A stretch of 54,851 bases of DNA from SIG440 sp045646865 (GCA_045646865.1 JAZRLM010000010.1:1-54851), one strand, 5' to 3'. Counted from the stretch's first letter, positions 1 through 7,916 are shown. The notes: generated by a model not told the origin, from the letters alone. Numbers and translations are program-made.

Positions 1-117
1 ACAGGGGAAGGCTTTCCCACAACATGAATTAGAATAAATTATTTCATATGCAAACAACCATTTAATTTATATATTGTATCTGATTTCTTTTCTGTTCACC
101 GCTTAAGCTCTTTTGAA

Positions 118-144
118 CCACGCGACTATCGCGTGGTTTTCTTT
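118..144 (+). terminator. Intrinsic terminator of a transcript entering from the left edge
   Basis: A perfect 8-bp stem (CCACGCGA / TCGCGTGG) with loop CTA is followed by TTTTCTTT. Bases 1-117 hold no gene I can support: all three plus-strand frames open at the edge stop by base 37, so at most the last few codons of an upstream gene are present. Confidence 0.75.
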
Positions 145-147
145 ATA

Positions 148-183
148 CAAAAACTGAAAGCCTTGATAAATCAAGGCTTTCAG
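148..183 (-). terminator. Terminator of the tRNA-Thr/tRNA-Tyr operon
   Basis: A perfect 13-bp stem (154-166 with 171-183, loop TAAA) lies directly after the CCA end of tRNA-Tyr and is followed on the minus strand by TTTTTG. Confidence 0.85.
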
Positions 184-184
184 G

Positions 185-269
185 TGGTGGAGGGAGATGG
201 ATTCGAACCATCGAAGCTAGAAGCAACAGATTTACAGTCTGCCCCCTTTGGCCACTCGGGAACCCCTCC
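185..269 (-). tRNA. tRNA-Tyr (GTA)
   Basis: An 85-nt cloverleaf reads on the minus strand. The acceptor arm GGAGGGG pairs with TCCCTCC and CCA is encoded. The anticodon loop CTGTAAA carries GTA, and the T loop is TTCGAAT. A long variable arm makes it class II, as expected for bacterial tRNA-Tyr. It is the second gene of a two-tRNA operon. Confidence 0.96.
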
Positions 270-276
270 AAATAAG

Positions 277-352
277 TGGAGCTGGTGATGGGACTCGAAC
301 CCGCAACCTGCTGATTACAAATCAGCTGCTCTGCCAATTGAGCTACACCAGC
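277..352 (-). tRNA. tRNA-Thr (TGT)
   Basis: A 76-nt cloverleaf on the minus strand has acceptor GCTGGTG paired with CACCAGC, an encoded CCA, anticodon loop TTTGTAA (TGT) and T loop TTCGAGT. It lies 7 nt upstream of tRNA-Tyr in the same transcript. A second threonine isoacceptor (CGT) is at 30574-30649. Confidence 0.96.
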
Positions 353-393
353 TTACCGTATTTAGTTTGCTGACCTTGCGACCAGCAAAAACT

Positions 394-422
394 ATAATAC
401 CATAAATATAGCAGCTTGTCAA
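394..422 (-). promoter_or_regulatory. Sigma-A promoter of the tRNA operon
   Basis: On the minus strand TTGACA (422-417), a 17-nt spacer and TATTAT (399-394) give a near-consensus housekeeping promoter about 40 nt upstream of tRNA-Thr. Confidence 0.85.
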
Positions 423-448
423 CACTTTTTTCAAATTTTTTTTATTTT

Positions 449-907
449 TTATATATCACAGATTTTCAATGTAAAAATTCCCTTATCTGTTTCCAGAATT
501 CCATAGTGTTTTGATGCACTTCCGGGATTAAATAACGTGATTCCGCCGACTGTTTCGTTATAAACAGAATGTGTGTGCCCGAAGATACAAATATCAGCGC
601 CCGTTTCTCTTCCTTTTTGTACCAGCTTGGCAAAGGAATACTTTACACCGTAGTTATGCCCGTGAGTAAGAAATATTTTTACACCATCAAATTCAAAGAA
701 TCTATCTTCAGGCACAGACTTATCCCACCAATCATTGTTTCCTTTTACATATGCCACCGCACACCGTGGATAAACCGCCTGTAAATCCTCGGCATCCCTG
801 ACAACATCGCCTGCGTGGATAATAAGGTCAATTTTGCCTTCCTTATCAATTGCCTCCATCATAGGATTGAAGCTACCGTGAGAATCGCTGAATATAATTG
901 CTTTCAT
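449..907 (-). CDS. YfcE/MJ0936-family metallophosphoesterase
   Basis: A 152-residue cytoplasmic protein, the usual length for this family of small metal-dependent phosphodiesterases. The ordered metal-binding motifs of the calcineurin-like fold are all visible: DSH at residues 8-10, HAGD near 31-34, GNND near 56-59, THGH near 81-84 and GHTH near 110-113. The family hydrolyses phosphodiester model substrates in vitro; the physiological substrate is generally unknown and cannot be read here. It stands alone, between the tRNA operon and the divergent sporulation-type cluster. An AAAGG ribosome site precedes the ATG. Function class is secure; the exact substrate is not. Confidence 0.9.
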   Translation of the reverse strand: MKAIIFSDSHGSFNPMMEAIDKEGKIDLIIHAGDVVRDAEDLQAVYPRCAVAYVKGNNDWWDKSVPEDRFFEFDGVKIFLTHGHNYGVKYSFAKLVQKGRETGADICIFGHTHSVYNETVGGITLFNPGSASKHYGILETDKGIFTLKICDI

Positions 908-978
908 AATGTTTCACAGCCTTTCTTTTATTTATATTAACATAAATAAAAGTTTTTGTCACTATTTTGTTTTAATCA

Positions 979-986
979 CATATAAT
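979..986 (+). promoter_or_regulatory. Possible mother-cell sigma factor -10 element (CATATAAT)
   Basis: CATATAAT lies about 43 nt upstream of the first small gene of the SipL-associated cluster and resembles the -10 element of sigma-E/sigma-K promoters. A matching -35 is not well spaced. Read instead as sigma-A, TTGTCA (956-961) sits 19 nt upstream of TATAAT, which is long. The assignment is tentative. Confidence 0.35.
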
Positions 987-1028
987 GTTTAATGGAATAA
1001 AAGATTTTTTGAAAGGAGAACAACCTTT

Positions 1029-1298
1029 ATGAATATTCAGGAAATGATTTCAAAAATGTCACCCCAATTACTTGCCCAGGGTCTAAAACAGCTTAGCAGA
1101 AGCCTTTCTCCCGAGCAACTTAAACAAGCAGAAGCCGCTATAAAATCAATGTCTTCGGGAAATGCCGCAGAGCAACTTAAAAATCTGGACGCAAGCCAGC
1201 TTACCAAAGAATTGCAAAATAATCCTGCACTTGCAAAGCAACTTGCCCAAAATCCACAGCTAATGGAAAAGTTAAATGAAATAGTCAGAAAAAAATAA
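1029..1298 (+). CDS. Uncharacterised small helical protein, first gene of the SipL-associated cluster
   Basis: An 89-residue protein with no signal peptide or membrane segment. It is rich in Gln, Leu, Lys and Ala and looks entirely alpha-helical, with short imperfect repeats of the type LxxNPxLxxQL (about residues 62-84). A strong AAAGGAG site lies 10 nt before the ATG. The next gene starts 21 nt downstream behind its own AAGGAGG. I do not recognise a named family. From memory, clostridial genomes carry similar small Gln/Leu-rich proteins annotated as hypothetical, which is weak support only. Its position at the head of a cluster that ends in sipL suggests, but does not prove, a role in spore formation. 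Confidence 0.7.
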   Translation: MNIQEMISKMSPQLLAQGLKQLSRSLSPEQLKQAEAAIKSMSSGNAAEQLKNLDASQLTKELQNNPALAKQLAQNPQLMEKLNEIVRKK

Positions 1299-1319
1299 CC
1301 ATTAAGGAGGAACGGCAAA

Positions 1320-1715
1320 ATGGAAGAAACCCCCGACTTTTCGGCTGCTATTGAAAAGGTTCAGGAAATGCTGTCAACAAGCGACGGGCAAAATCAGATA
1401 CAAAATCTTATTAGTGCTCTTTCAGCATCTGCCGAAGATAGTTCTACAAGTTGTGACAGCGCTAACCACAATAATATTCTGCCCGATTCTTTGTCAGCTC
1501 TCGGCAACGGTCTTGATTTTGATACAATAACAAAAATATCCGGTATTATGCAGGCAATGAATGCCCGCGAAAATAATCCGACAAATACGTTTCTCCACTC
1601 CCTTAAGCCGTTTCTTACCAAAAACCGTCAGGAGAAACTTGAGCAAGCATCAAAACTGCTTAAAATAACCTCGGTTTTAAAAGCATTCAACAGCAAAGAA
1701 AAGGGAGGTGGATAA
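1320..1715 (+). CDS. Uncharacterised protein, second gene of the SipL-associated cluster
   Basis: A 131-residue soluble protein. The first 60 residues are polar and Ser/Asn-rich. The C-terminal half (about 85-125) is a basic amphipathic helical segment with LKPFLTKNRQEKLEQ followed by LLKITSVLKAF, ending in a Gly-rich tail (GGG). This C-terminal pattern (LKP-hydrophobic, RQEKL, LLK) is, from memory, a recurring feature of unnamed clostridial proteins found near spore genes. An AAGGAGG site precedes the ATG by 9 nt. The stop codon overlaps the start region of the next gene by 8 nt, implying translational coupling. No function can be assigned from sequence alone. Confidence 0.7.
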   Translation: MEETPDFSAAIEKVQEMLSTSDGQNQIQNLISALSASAEDSSTSCDSANHNNILPDSLSALGNGLDFDTITKISGIMQAMNARENNPTNTFLHSLKPFLTKNRQEKLEQASKLLKITSVLKAFNSKEKGGG

Positions 1716-2160
1716 GATATACCGACGTTACAATACCACACCTCAACCCACTCCCCCAAAACCCTCCTATATAGGGCAAAAACCGACTAACAACCTTGTT
1801 GAAACACCAAATCGGACTAATCCTGCTCCGAAACCGCTACCGCAGAATAATATACCTTTGCCAAAGCCCAAACCCGCTCCCAAGACATCCCCTGCCAAAA
1901 CCAATCCTGTTAAAGATCCTTCCAACAGGAAATGTAAGGATAAATCCCCCTATGCACCGCTTTTAGGGTTAATACCACGCCACATCTACAACCCCGATAC
2001 CAAGAAAATCCTTGGGGTGCTTTCTTCAGAAGATTTGCTTCTTATTGCCCTGATTTTTCTGTTTCTTGAAAGCAGCGAAGACGACAATCCTCTGATGGTT
2101 CTGGCGCTTGTATATGTATTACTTGGTGAATATATTGACTTTGGGGATTTTGTATTTTAG
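1708..2160 (+). CDS. Proline-rich protein with hydrophobic C-terminus, third gene of the SipL-associated cluster
   Basis: About 150 residues. Residues 10-75 are extremely Pro/Lys/Asn-rich (repeats such as PKPKPAPK) and probably unstructured. The C-terminal 45 residues contain a Leu/Ile-rich hydrophobic segment (LLLIALIFLFL) interrupted by an acidic patch (ESSEDDN) and then a second hydrophobic segment, which could be a membrane hairpin or a self-assembling element. The start is uncertain: GTG at 1708 overlaps the previous gene and sits inside the GGAGG that would be its ribosome site; ATA at 1717 would have proper spacing from GGAGGTG. I do not recognise a characterised family. Co-orientation with sipL suggests a spore-assembly role by context. 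Confidence 0.65.
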   Translation: MDKIYRRYNTTPQPTPPKPSYIGQKPTNNLVETPNRTNPAPKPLPQNNIPLPKPKPAPKTSPAKTNPVKDPSNRKCKDKSPYAPLLGLIPRHIYNPDTKKILGVLSSEDLLLIALIFLFLESSEDDNPLMVLALVYVLLGEYIDFGDFVF

Positions 2161-2190
2161 TCATATTCTGGCCACAATTCACATAGTAAT
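2160..2190 (+). promoter_or_regulatory. Sigma-E-type promoter of sipL
   Basis: GTCATATT (2160-2167), a 14-nt spacer and CATAGTAAT (2182-2190) fit the mother-cell sigma-E consensus (-35 KMATATT, -10 CATACAMT) in both sequence and spacing. It lies 34 nt before the chosen sipL ATG. sipL is a known sigma-E-controlled gene in Clostridioides difficile, which agrees. Confidence 0.6.
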
Positions 2191-2224
2191 ATACAAAAAC
2201 TCTTGTGAAATGAGGTATAGAAAA

Positions 2225-3778
2225 ATGTCTGTTAAGCTGAAAAAGGAGCATCTGCACCTATCCAGAGTGGTTTGTTCCCGATACTGTCAGACCACCGCAG
2301 AATGCGATGTGATTGTTCCCGATATTAAGCCTGATGTTCTCAAGGTTCTTCGGGTAAGTTCTGATGCATTCATTACCCAGAAAACCCTGCAGACAGACAA
2401 GGTTTTTATTCAGGGTATAATACGTCTTGACATCCTTTATATCCCCGACGGCAGCGTTTTGGGAACGGTAAAATCAATCTGCTGCAATCACGATTTCAAT
2501 CACACTATCGACATTAAAGGGGTTAAACCCGGTATGAATCTTGTTGCCGAGGTGGAATGTGACACGCCCGAATTCACTCTTGTGAACAGTCGAAAGTTAA
2601 ATATCCGCAACAAGCTTGGCATAAACATCAAAGTGTCTGCTGCTTCGGATATTGACATTGCAACCGCCATTGACGGTAATGAACCTGTAGAAACCAAACT
2701 GCAGCACCTTAAAATATGTAATTCCTGCTGTGATACAGAACGCGATATTATTATCCGGGAACGCCTTGAAGTACCTGCAGGCAAGCCGGACATCGGTGAG
2801 ATTCTTAAAATTTCTGCCAAGGCAATTCCTATCGAAATAAAACTTCTTGAAGGTAAGGTGATTGCCAAAGGCGAATTGAAGGCATGCACTATGTATTGTG
2901 ATAACTCAGAGGACAGCACTATTCAATGTATGGAGCATAACATTCCCTTTACTGAAATTCTGGAGGCCGACGGTGTTGCCGAGAATATGTCATGTGAAAT
3001 TGATTATATCGTCAAGAATATATTCAGCGAAATCGGTCGTGACGGCGATGGCGACAAACGGGTGCTGAATGTTGAAATCACCATTGGTGCCTGCCTTAAA
3101 GCTACCGAAATCGTGGAATGTGACGCCATATGCGACGCATACGGTCTTAAATGCGAGCTTGCTCTTGAAACAGACGAGTGTTTTATGGAACAGCTTATCG
3201 AAACTGCTCATACAACCGTTTCACAAAGGGAAAGCATATGCGTACCGGATTATTTGCCCGATATATATCAGGTGTGTGACTGCAGCGGCGTACCAAGCAT
3301 TGAAAATGTAACGGTTGAAAAGGGCACGGTAACAGTTTCAGGCTTTACAACCTGTAATCCCGTTTATCTGACATCTGATAAGGATACCCCCCTGTCAGGC
3401 TTCAGCCACGTTTTACCTTTCAGCCACACCTTTGAAATTCCTGGGGTTACTGAAAATTCAATTTGTGATGCCAAAGCAGAGCTTGAACATCTTAGCTATA
3501 CAATATCCGATTCACGCAGCATTGAAATACGCTCGGTTATTGCCCTAAGTGTTAAGGCGGTCAATTCCGACAGTTGCAAATATGTATCGGCGATTGACTA
3601 CGACAATGATGCCCCTGCGCTCTGTACCCCTTCAATGGTCGTATATTTTATTCAGCCCGGCGACACATTGTGGAGCATTGCCAAACGATACCGCACCACA
3701 CCTAATGCTATCCTTGCGCTCAACGGCAACGAAAGCGAATGTATAAAACCCGGAAACAGAATTTATATCTTTAAGTAA
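2225..3778 (+). CDS. sipL: SipL-like spore morphogenetic protein (DUF3794/SPOCS repeats plus LysM)
   Basis: A 517-residue protein. Most of the length is beta-rich repeats of the DUF3794 (SPOCS) type, recognisable from the recurring VPDxKPD / VPAGKPDIGEIL / VPDYLPDIYQV segments, each followed by a paired-strand unit. The last 48 residues are a LysM domain (YFIQPGDTLWSIAKRYRT start, PGNRIYIF end). In C. difficile SipL binds the ATPase SpoIVA and joins coat and cortex assembly around the forespore. The frame is open further upstream, but ATG 2225 is preceded by GAGGT at proper spacing and by a sigma-E-type promoter, so the longer start is rejected. A bidirectional terminator follows immediately. 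Confidence 0.88.
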   Translation: MSVKLKKEHLHLSRVVCSRYCQTTAECDVIVPDIKPDVLKVLRVSSDAFITQKTLQTDKVFIQGIIRLDILYIPDGSVLGTVKSICCNHDFNHTIDIKGVKPGMNLVAEVECDTPEFTLVNSRKLNIRNKLGINIKVSAASDIDIATAIDGNEPVETKLQHLKICNSCCDTERDIIIRERLEVPAGKPDIGEILKISAKAIPIEIKLLEGKVIAKGELKACTMYCDNSEDSTIQCMEHNIPFTEILEADGVAENMSCEIDYIVKNIFSEIGRDGDGDKRVLNVEITIGACLKATEIVECDAICDAYGLKCELALETDECFMEQLIETAHTTVSQRESICVPDYLPDIYQVCDCSGVPSIENVTVEKGTVTVSGFTTCNPVYLTSDKDTPLSGFSHVLPFSHTFEIPGVTENSICDAKAELEHLSYTISDSRSIEIRSVIALSVKAVNSDSCKYVSAIDYDNDAPALCTPSMVVYFIQPGDTLWSIAKRYRTTPNAILALNGNESECIKPGNRIYIFK

Positions 3779-3782
3779 ACGA

Positions 3783-3814
3783 AAAATGTCTTGCAATTTT
3801 TTGCAAGACATTTT
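3783..3814. terminator. Bidirectional terminator between sipL and the MBL gene
   Basis: A 14-bp perfect inverted repeat (AAAATGTCTTGCAA and its complement) with a TTTT loop separates two convergent genes. It has T-rich flanks on both strands and touches the stop codon of the minus-strand gene. Confidence 0.85.
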
Positions 3815-4619
3815 ATTTCATAAATATATCGTCAATCATTACTATTCCGTCTTTTTTCGCCACATAAAGCTCCACATCCTTGCCAACTGTGATACCGTTA
3901 CCTGCAAGGCACAGCTTTGTGGTTTCAAAGGCTAAATCGGGATAATTATTTTCAGGGCTTATGTGCCCCAGTATTATCTTTTTTGTTCCGCTTTTTACCA
4001 GGTCACGTGCCGTTAATGCGGCATCATCATTGCAGAGATGTCCTTTATCGCTTTTTATACGGCATTTAAGCTCATATGGATATGTACCTGCCTCAAGCAT
4101 AAACAAATCATAATTTGACTCTAGCAAAACCGTATGACAACCCTTTATATTTTGGAGCAATTCTTCCGACATAATTCCAATATCAGTTGCAACCGCCGCC
4201 TTGTATCCGTCGCATTCGAAACTGTATCCCACAGGCTCTGCCGCATCGTGAGGAATCTCAAATGCATTAACTGTTATATCACCTATATTAAAAGGTATAG
4301 CCTTATCAAAAATCCTTCTGCAGCCATCCGGGATTTCACCCACGGACTTTTGCATAGCAGCCCAGGTACCATATGTGGTAAATATAGGAATATTATATTT
4401 TCTTGCAACCACCCCAACGCCTTTTGTGTGGTCACTATGTTCGTGAGTTATAACCATTGCGTCGATTTTATCAGGTGTCATCCCTGCCTGACACATTGCA
4501 TCGCACAGAACTTTTCCGCTTATTCCGCAATCCACCAGAATTTTAGTGGTTTCGCTGTATATAATTGTTGCATTTCCTTTGCTGCTGCTTCTTAGTGAGC
4601 ACATTCTTAATTCTGCCAC
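3813..4619 (-). CDS. WalJ/YycJ-like metallo-beta-lactamase-fold hydrolase
   Basis: A 268-residue cytoplasmic MBL-fold protein. The N-terminal CSLRSSSKGNATI segment and ILVDCGISGK are typical of the YycJ/WalJ branch. The zinc motif THEHSDH is at residues 58-64, with further ligand candidates in IPHDAAE and LGHISPEN. YycJ-like proteins have been linked to DNA nuclease/repair activity and, in Bacillus, to the walRK operon. Here no walRK genes adjoin; murA lies directly upstream on the same strand with its own terminator between. The ATG is preceded by GGCGGAGGA. Family call is firm, the in vivo role is not. Confidence 0.85.
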   Translation of the reverse strand: MAELRMCSLRSSSKGNATIIYSETTKILVDCGISGKVLCDAMCQAGMTPDKIDAMVITHEHSDHTKGVGVVARKYNIPIFTTYGTWAAMQKSVGEIPDGCRRIFDKAIPFNIGDITVNAFEIPHDAAEPVGYSFECDGYKAAVATDIGIMSEELLQNIKGCHTVLLESNYDLFMLEAGTYPYELKCRIKSDKGHLCNDDAALTARDLVKSGTKKIILGHISPENNYPDLAFETTKLCLAGNGITVGKDVELYVAKKDGIVMIDDIFMK

Positions 4620-4649
4620 AAAATATCCTCCGCCTTTAATCCAACATAC

Positions 4650-4679
4650 AAAAACCGCACCAAATTTCTTTGATGCGGT
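4650..4679 (-). terminator. Terminator of murA
   Basis: On the minus strand ACCGCA...TGCGGT with an inner AAA/TTT extension forms a hairpin followed by TTTTTG. It lies just past the murA stop. Confidence 0.8.
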
Positions 4680-4684
4680 ACTTT

Positions 4685-5974
4685 TTATGCTGTAACTTCA
4701 AATTTACCTTTTTCGCCATCTATACGGCGTGTTATCTGAGCGCCAAGACCGCGAAGCTTTTTTTCAAAATCTTCATAACCACGGTCGATATATTTTAAAT
4801 TATATACCTCGGTTACACCGTCTGCCATAAGTCCCGCAATAACTAACGCCGCACCGGCTCTTAAGTCGGTTGATGAAACGGGCGAGCCTGTAAGCCTTCC
4901 GCCACCTTCAACAACTGCAATTCTGCCGTCAACAGACACATTTGCGCCCATTCTGCGAAGCTCTTCAACATATCTGAAACGATTGTCCCACACATTTTCG
5001 GTAACAATACTTGTTCCCTGTGCGGCAGTAAGCAAAGACAGTATCTGCGGCTGCAAATCTGTGGGGAAACCGGGATGAGGCATTGTTCTTACATTCGCCT
5101 TTTTCAGTTCTCCCGCACTTTTTACACGAAGGCTGTCATCATATTCTTTGATTTCTATTCCCATTTCAAGAAGCTTTGCAGAAATAGAATCCAGATGTTT
5201 GGGAATAATATTCTTAATTAAAACATCACCGCCGGTAGCGGCTGCCGCAATCATAAACGTTCCGGCTTCAATCTGGTCAGGAATTACTGTATAAGTACCG
5301 CCGTGAAGCTCTGTAACACCTTTAATTTTAATCACATCAGTACCTGCACCCTTGATGTTTGCGCCCATACTGTTAAGAAAGTTTGCAACGTCAACTATGT
5401 GGGGTTCTTTTGCTGCATTTTCAATAATCGTCTGACCATTCGCCATAGATGCCGCAAGCATTACATTAATGGTAGCACCAACAGAAACCTGATCCATATA
5501 AATACTTGCACCGCTTAGACCTTCGGAACGGATATCCACAATTCCGCCTGCCTCAACCGAATACTCCGCACCCAGAGCCACAAAGCCTTTAAGATGCAGG
5601 TCAATAGGTCTTACACCAAAATCACAGCCACCGGGCATAGCAACCCTTGCCTTGCCGAATCTGCCAAGGAGGGCACCCATAAGATATGATGATGCTCGGA
5701 TTTTGCTGACCATTTCATAAGGTGCCTCATAGCAGTCAAGATTTTTGCTGTCAATCTTGAGAACACCTTTATCAATAAACTCGGCATGACCGCCAAGCTG
5801 ATTTATTATATTTATAAGAACATATATATCACTTACCGACGGTACGTTTTCGATAACGCACACATCATTGACCATAAGCGCCGCCACAATCAACGCGACT
5901 GCAGAATTTTTTGCACCGCTGATTTCAACCTCGCCCTCAAGCCTTGCACCGCCGAGAATAACATATTTCTCCAT
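4685..5974 (-). CDS. murA: UDP-N-acetylglucosamine 1-carboxyvinyltransferase
   Basis: A 429-residue enzyme, normal family length. It transfers enolpyruvate from PEP to UDP-GlcNAc, the first committed step of peptidoglycan synthesis, in the cytoplasm. The start GAKNSAVALI contains the substrate-binding Lys-Asn pair (residues 22-23). The catalytic, fosfomycin-reactive cysteine is present at residue 117 within MPGGCDFGVRPIDLH, and the late HPGFPTDLQPQ motif (the Asp that acts as base) is intact. It has a sigma-A promoter upstream (6032-6060) and a terminator downstream, so it is probably monocistronic. Clostridia often carry two MurA paralogs; one copy is visible here. Confidence 0.97.
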   Translation of the reverse strand: MEKYVILGGARLEGEVEISGAKNSAVALIVAALMVNDVCVIENVPSVSDIYVLINIINQLGGHAEFIDKGVLKIDSKNLDCYEAPYEMVSKIRASSYLMGALLGRFGKARVAMPGGCDFGVRPIDLHLKGFVALGAEYSVEAGGIVDIRSEGLSGASIYMDQVSVGATINVMLAASMANGQTIIENAAKEPHIVDVANFLNSMGANIKGAGTDVIKIKGVTELHGGTYTVIPDQIEAGTFMIAAAATGGDVLIKNIIPKHLDSISAKLLEMGIEIKEYDDSLRVKSAGELKKANVRTMPHPGFPTDLQPQILSLLTAAQGTSIVTENVWDNRFRYVEELRRMGANVSVDGRIAVVEGGGRLTGSPVSSTDLRAGAALVIAGLMADGVTEVYNLKYIDRGYEDFEKKLRGLGAQITRRIDGEKGKFEVTA

Positions 5975-6031
5975 ATTTCACCCACCCAAAGATTTTTTCT
6001 TTAGTAGTCTGTCGCTCTCTTCCAATTTAGT

Positions 6032-6060
6032 ATTGTATCATAATTATTACAAAAAATCAA
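6032..6060 (-). promoter_or_regulatory. Sigma-A promoter of murA
   Basis: Minus strand TTGATT (6060-6055), 17-nt spacer, TACAAT (6037-6032). It lies about 58 nt upstream of the murA ATG. Confidence 0.65.
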
Positions 6061-6118
6061 TCCCTGAAAGAGATTTTTTCAAATATTTTCCGTTTTGTCA
6101 ATTTTTAAACCACTATAT

Positions 6119-6736
6119 TTAGTAGTACCCGATTTTGCCGTGTTTAATACCAATACGACCGTTTGTTTTGTCAATCATATCTGCCTCAAAGCCCGAAACC
6201 TCAGAAACCGGCACCAATGCCGAGATTTTAACATTTTCAGCATAATCGGTACCGCTGATTTCATAACCTTTTGCACAGACCTCGCTTTGAATTTTGCCAA
6301 GAAGGGAATAGTCACACTCAACAGCAACTTCACAGCAAAGAGTCATTGTTACAGGCTGCGCCGCCTCAACCCCAACCTTGGCAGATTTTGAATATGCGTG
6401 AACAAGTCCGCCTGTGCCAAGCAGAATTCCGCCAAAATACCTTGTTACAACTACAATGAGATTAGTTAACCCTTCTTTCTTTATCATATCCAGAACAGGT
6501 ACTCCTGCAGTCCCCGCAGGCTCGCCGTCGTCGCTGTAACGCTGAATATTATTCTCTTCCAGAACATATGCATAAACGTGATGTCTTGCATCCCAGTATT
6601 TTTTCTTTATCTCCTCAAGAAAAGCAACAGCCTCTTCCTCTGTTTCAACTGGCTTCACATCTGCAATAAATCTTGACCGTTTTTCTACAATTTCATCCGA
6701 TGCCATATGCTTTACTGTTTTATAGCTTTCCTTCAT
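6119..6736 (-). CDS. yigZ: YigZ/IMPACT family protein
   Basis: A 205-residue protein of the UPF0029/IMPACT family. The signature is in the N-terminal domain: KSRF-type KRSRFIADV near residues 19-27, then WDARHHVYAY, SDDGEPAGTAG and VTRYFGGILLGTGGLVHAYS. The C-terminal part (about 140-205) matches the ferredoxin-like DUF1949 domain. The molecular function in bacteria is not settled; the eukaryotic relative inhibits GCN2 activation. It has its own promoter (6772-6800) and sits between spmB and murA without an obvious terminator before murA. Identification by motif is strong. Confidence 0.93.
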   Translation of the reverse strand: MKESYKTVKHMASDEIVEKRSRFIADVKPVETEEEAVAFLEEIKKKYWDARHHVYAYVLEENNIQRYSDDGEPAGTAGVPVLDMIKKEGLTNLIVVVTRYFGGILLGTGGLVHAYSKSAKVGVEAAQPVTMTLCCEVAVECDYSLLGKIQSEVCAKGYEISGTDYAENVKISALVPVSEVSGFEADMIDKTNGRIGIKHGKIGYY

Positions 6737-6771
6737 TGCACGGTTGCCGCCTTTCTTTAGTAATTTTTCTT

Positions 6772-6800
6772 ATTTTATCACATATTATGCCGAGGTGCAA
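6772..6800 (-). promoter_or_regulatory. Probable sigma-A promoter of yigZ
   Basis: Minus strand TTGCAC (6800-6795), 17-nt spacer, TAAAAT (6777-6772), about 35 nt upstream of the ATG. Confidence 0.5.
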
Positions 6801-6807
6801 CAGTTTT

Positions 6808-7332
6808 TTATATCATTAACATCCGCACCATAACAATTGCCATTGTCATTCCCGCAAAATCTGCCACCAATGCCGATTTTACCGTATGCCGCACATTCCT
6901 TATGCCCACCGCTCCGAAATAGACCGCAACGGTATAAAATGTGGTTTCTGTTGACCCCATCATTACCGATGCAATCTTGCCTGCCACAGAATCAGGTCCG
7001 CAGTTTTTAAATATATCATTAACTATTGCAATTGAGCCACTCCCCGATACAGGGCGCAACAAAGCAAGGGGCAACACATCTGACGGAACACCCATATAAT
7101 CAGTCATAGGGGAGAGTATCGTTGCTAAAATTTCCAATGCACCTGAACCCCGAAGTGCAGAAATCCCCACAAGCAATCCCACAAGGGGCGCTGCAATCTG
7201 TACGGTACTTTCCAGCCCTGACTTTGCCCCTTCAATAAAACTGTCATAAACATTTGTGTGTTTTGCAAGGCCAAAAACTATAATTCCCACAATCATCACA
7301 GGTATTGCAAAAGCAGAAATCAAATTCATCAT
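6808..7332 (-). CDS. spmB: Spore maturation protein B
   Basis: A 174-residue integral membrane protein of the nucleoside-recognition (Gate) domain family, with about four to five hydrophobic segments. Recognisable SpmB segments include FIEGAKSGLE, PLALLRPVSGSGS and the MMGSTETTFYTVAVYFG stretch. SpmA and SpmB act together in the dehydration of the spore core, probably as a membrane complex; the transported species is not established. The start codon overlaps the spmA stop by 4 nt, so the pair is translationally coupled. Length and order match the Bacillus spmAB arrangement. Confidence 0.95.
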   Translation of the reverse strand: MMNLISAFAIPVMIVGIIVFGLAKHTNVYDSFIEGAKSGLESTVQIAAPLVGLLVGISALRGSGALEILATILSPMTDYMGVPSDVLPLALLRPVSGSGSIAIVNDIFKNCGPDSVAGKIASVMMGSTETTFYTVAVYFGAVGIRNVRHTVKSALVADFAGMTMAIVMVRMLMI

Positions 7333-7916
7333 AGTCTGTTTTTCCCTCTTATTTCAAAGAACTTTGCCGCCATAACCCCCATAATAACTGCACATATACT
7401 GCAAATCCACACGGGAACAACTATCCCCGACGGGTTTTCTGACCCGAACATCTGCCGCAAAGAAATAACCGTTGACGGAATAAGCTGAATGGATGCAGTA
7501 TTTATCACCACAAACATGCACATCTCGTTGCTGGCTGTGCCCCGATGTCGGTTTTCTTTGTCAAGCTCCTTCATTGCAGCTATTCCCAATGGAGTTGCCG
7601 CATTACCCATACCAAGTAAATTTGCCACCATATTTAACACAATTGCATTTAGTGCTGCTGAGTCCTTTTTTAATTTCGGAAAAATAACCTTTGTAACAGG
7701 CCTTAAAAGTTTTGCAAATACCGATGTCAGTCCTGAATTTTCGGCTATCCTTGCCAGCCCCGACCACATACACATAACACCAAGCAAGCCTATGCAGGTC
7801 TGTATTGCATTGCCTGCCCCATCCATTGCCGCCGCAGTAGTTTCATTTATGCGTCCGGTGAAAATTGCCACCCCAAAGGATATTAAAATCATTCCGCTCC
7901 ATATATAATTCAGCAT
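7329..7916 (-). CDS. spmA: Spore maturation protein A
   Basis: A 195-residue integral membrane protein with several transmembrane helices. Characteristic segments are MLNYIWSGMI at the start, GLLGVMCMWSGLARIAE, and NMVANLLGMGNAATPLGIAAMKEL, the conserved Gate-domain core. It is the first gene of the spmA-spmB pair, with AGGTTG as ribosome site 7 nt before the ATG. Loss of either partner in Bacillus gives poorly dehydrated, heat-sensitive spores. The mscL terminator (7984-8019) lies just upstream, so the pair is transcribed separately. Confidence 0.95.
   Translation of the reverse strand: MLNYIWSGMILISFGVAIFTGRINETTAAAMDGAGNAIQTCIGLLGVMCMWSGLARIAENSGLTSVFAKLLRPVTKVIFPKLKKDSAALNAIVLNMVANLLGMGNAATPLGIAAMKELDKENRHRGTASNEMCMFVVINTASIQLIPSTVISLRQMFGSENPSGIVVPVWICSICAVIMGVMAAKFFEIRGKNRL

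Noticed and set aside
143..337. Minus-strand open frame across the tRNA genes
   Set aside because: Overlaps both tRNAs and their terminator; not a gene.
2108..2224. N-terminal extension of SipL including a hydrophobic stretch
   Set aside because: It overlaps the preceding gene and the sigma-E-type promoter; the ATG at 2225 has a proper ribosome site and starts the conserved domain.
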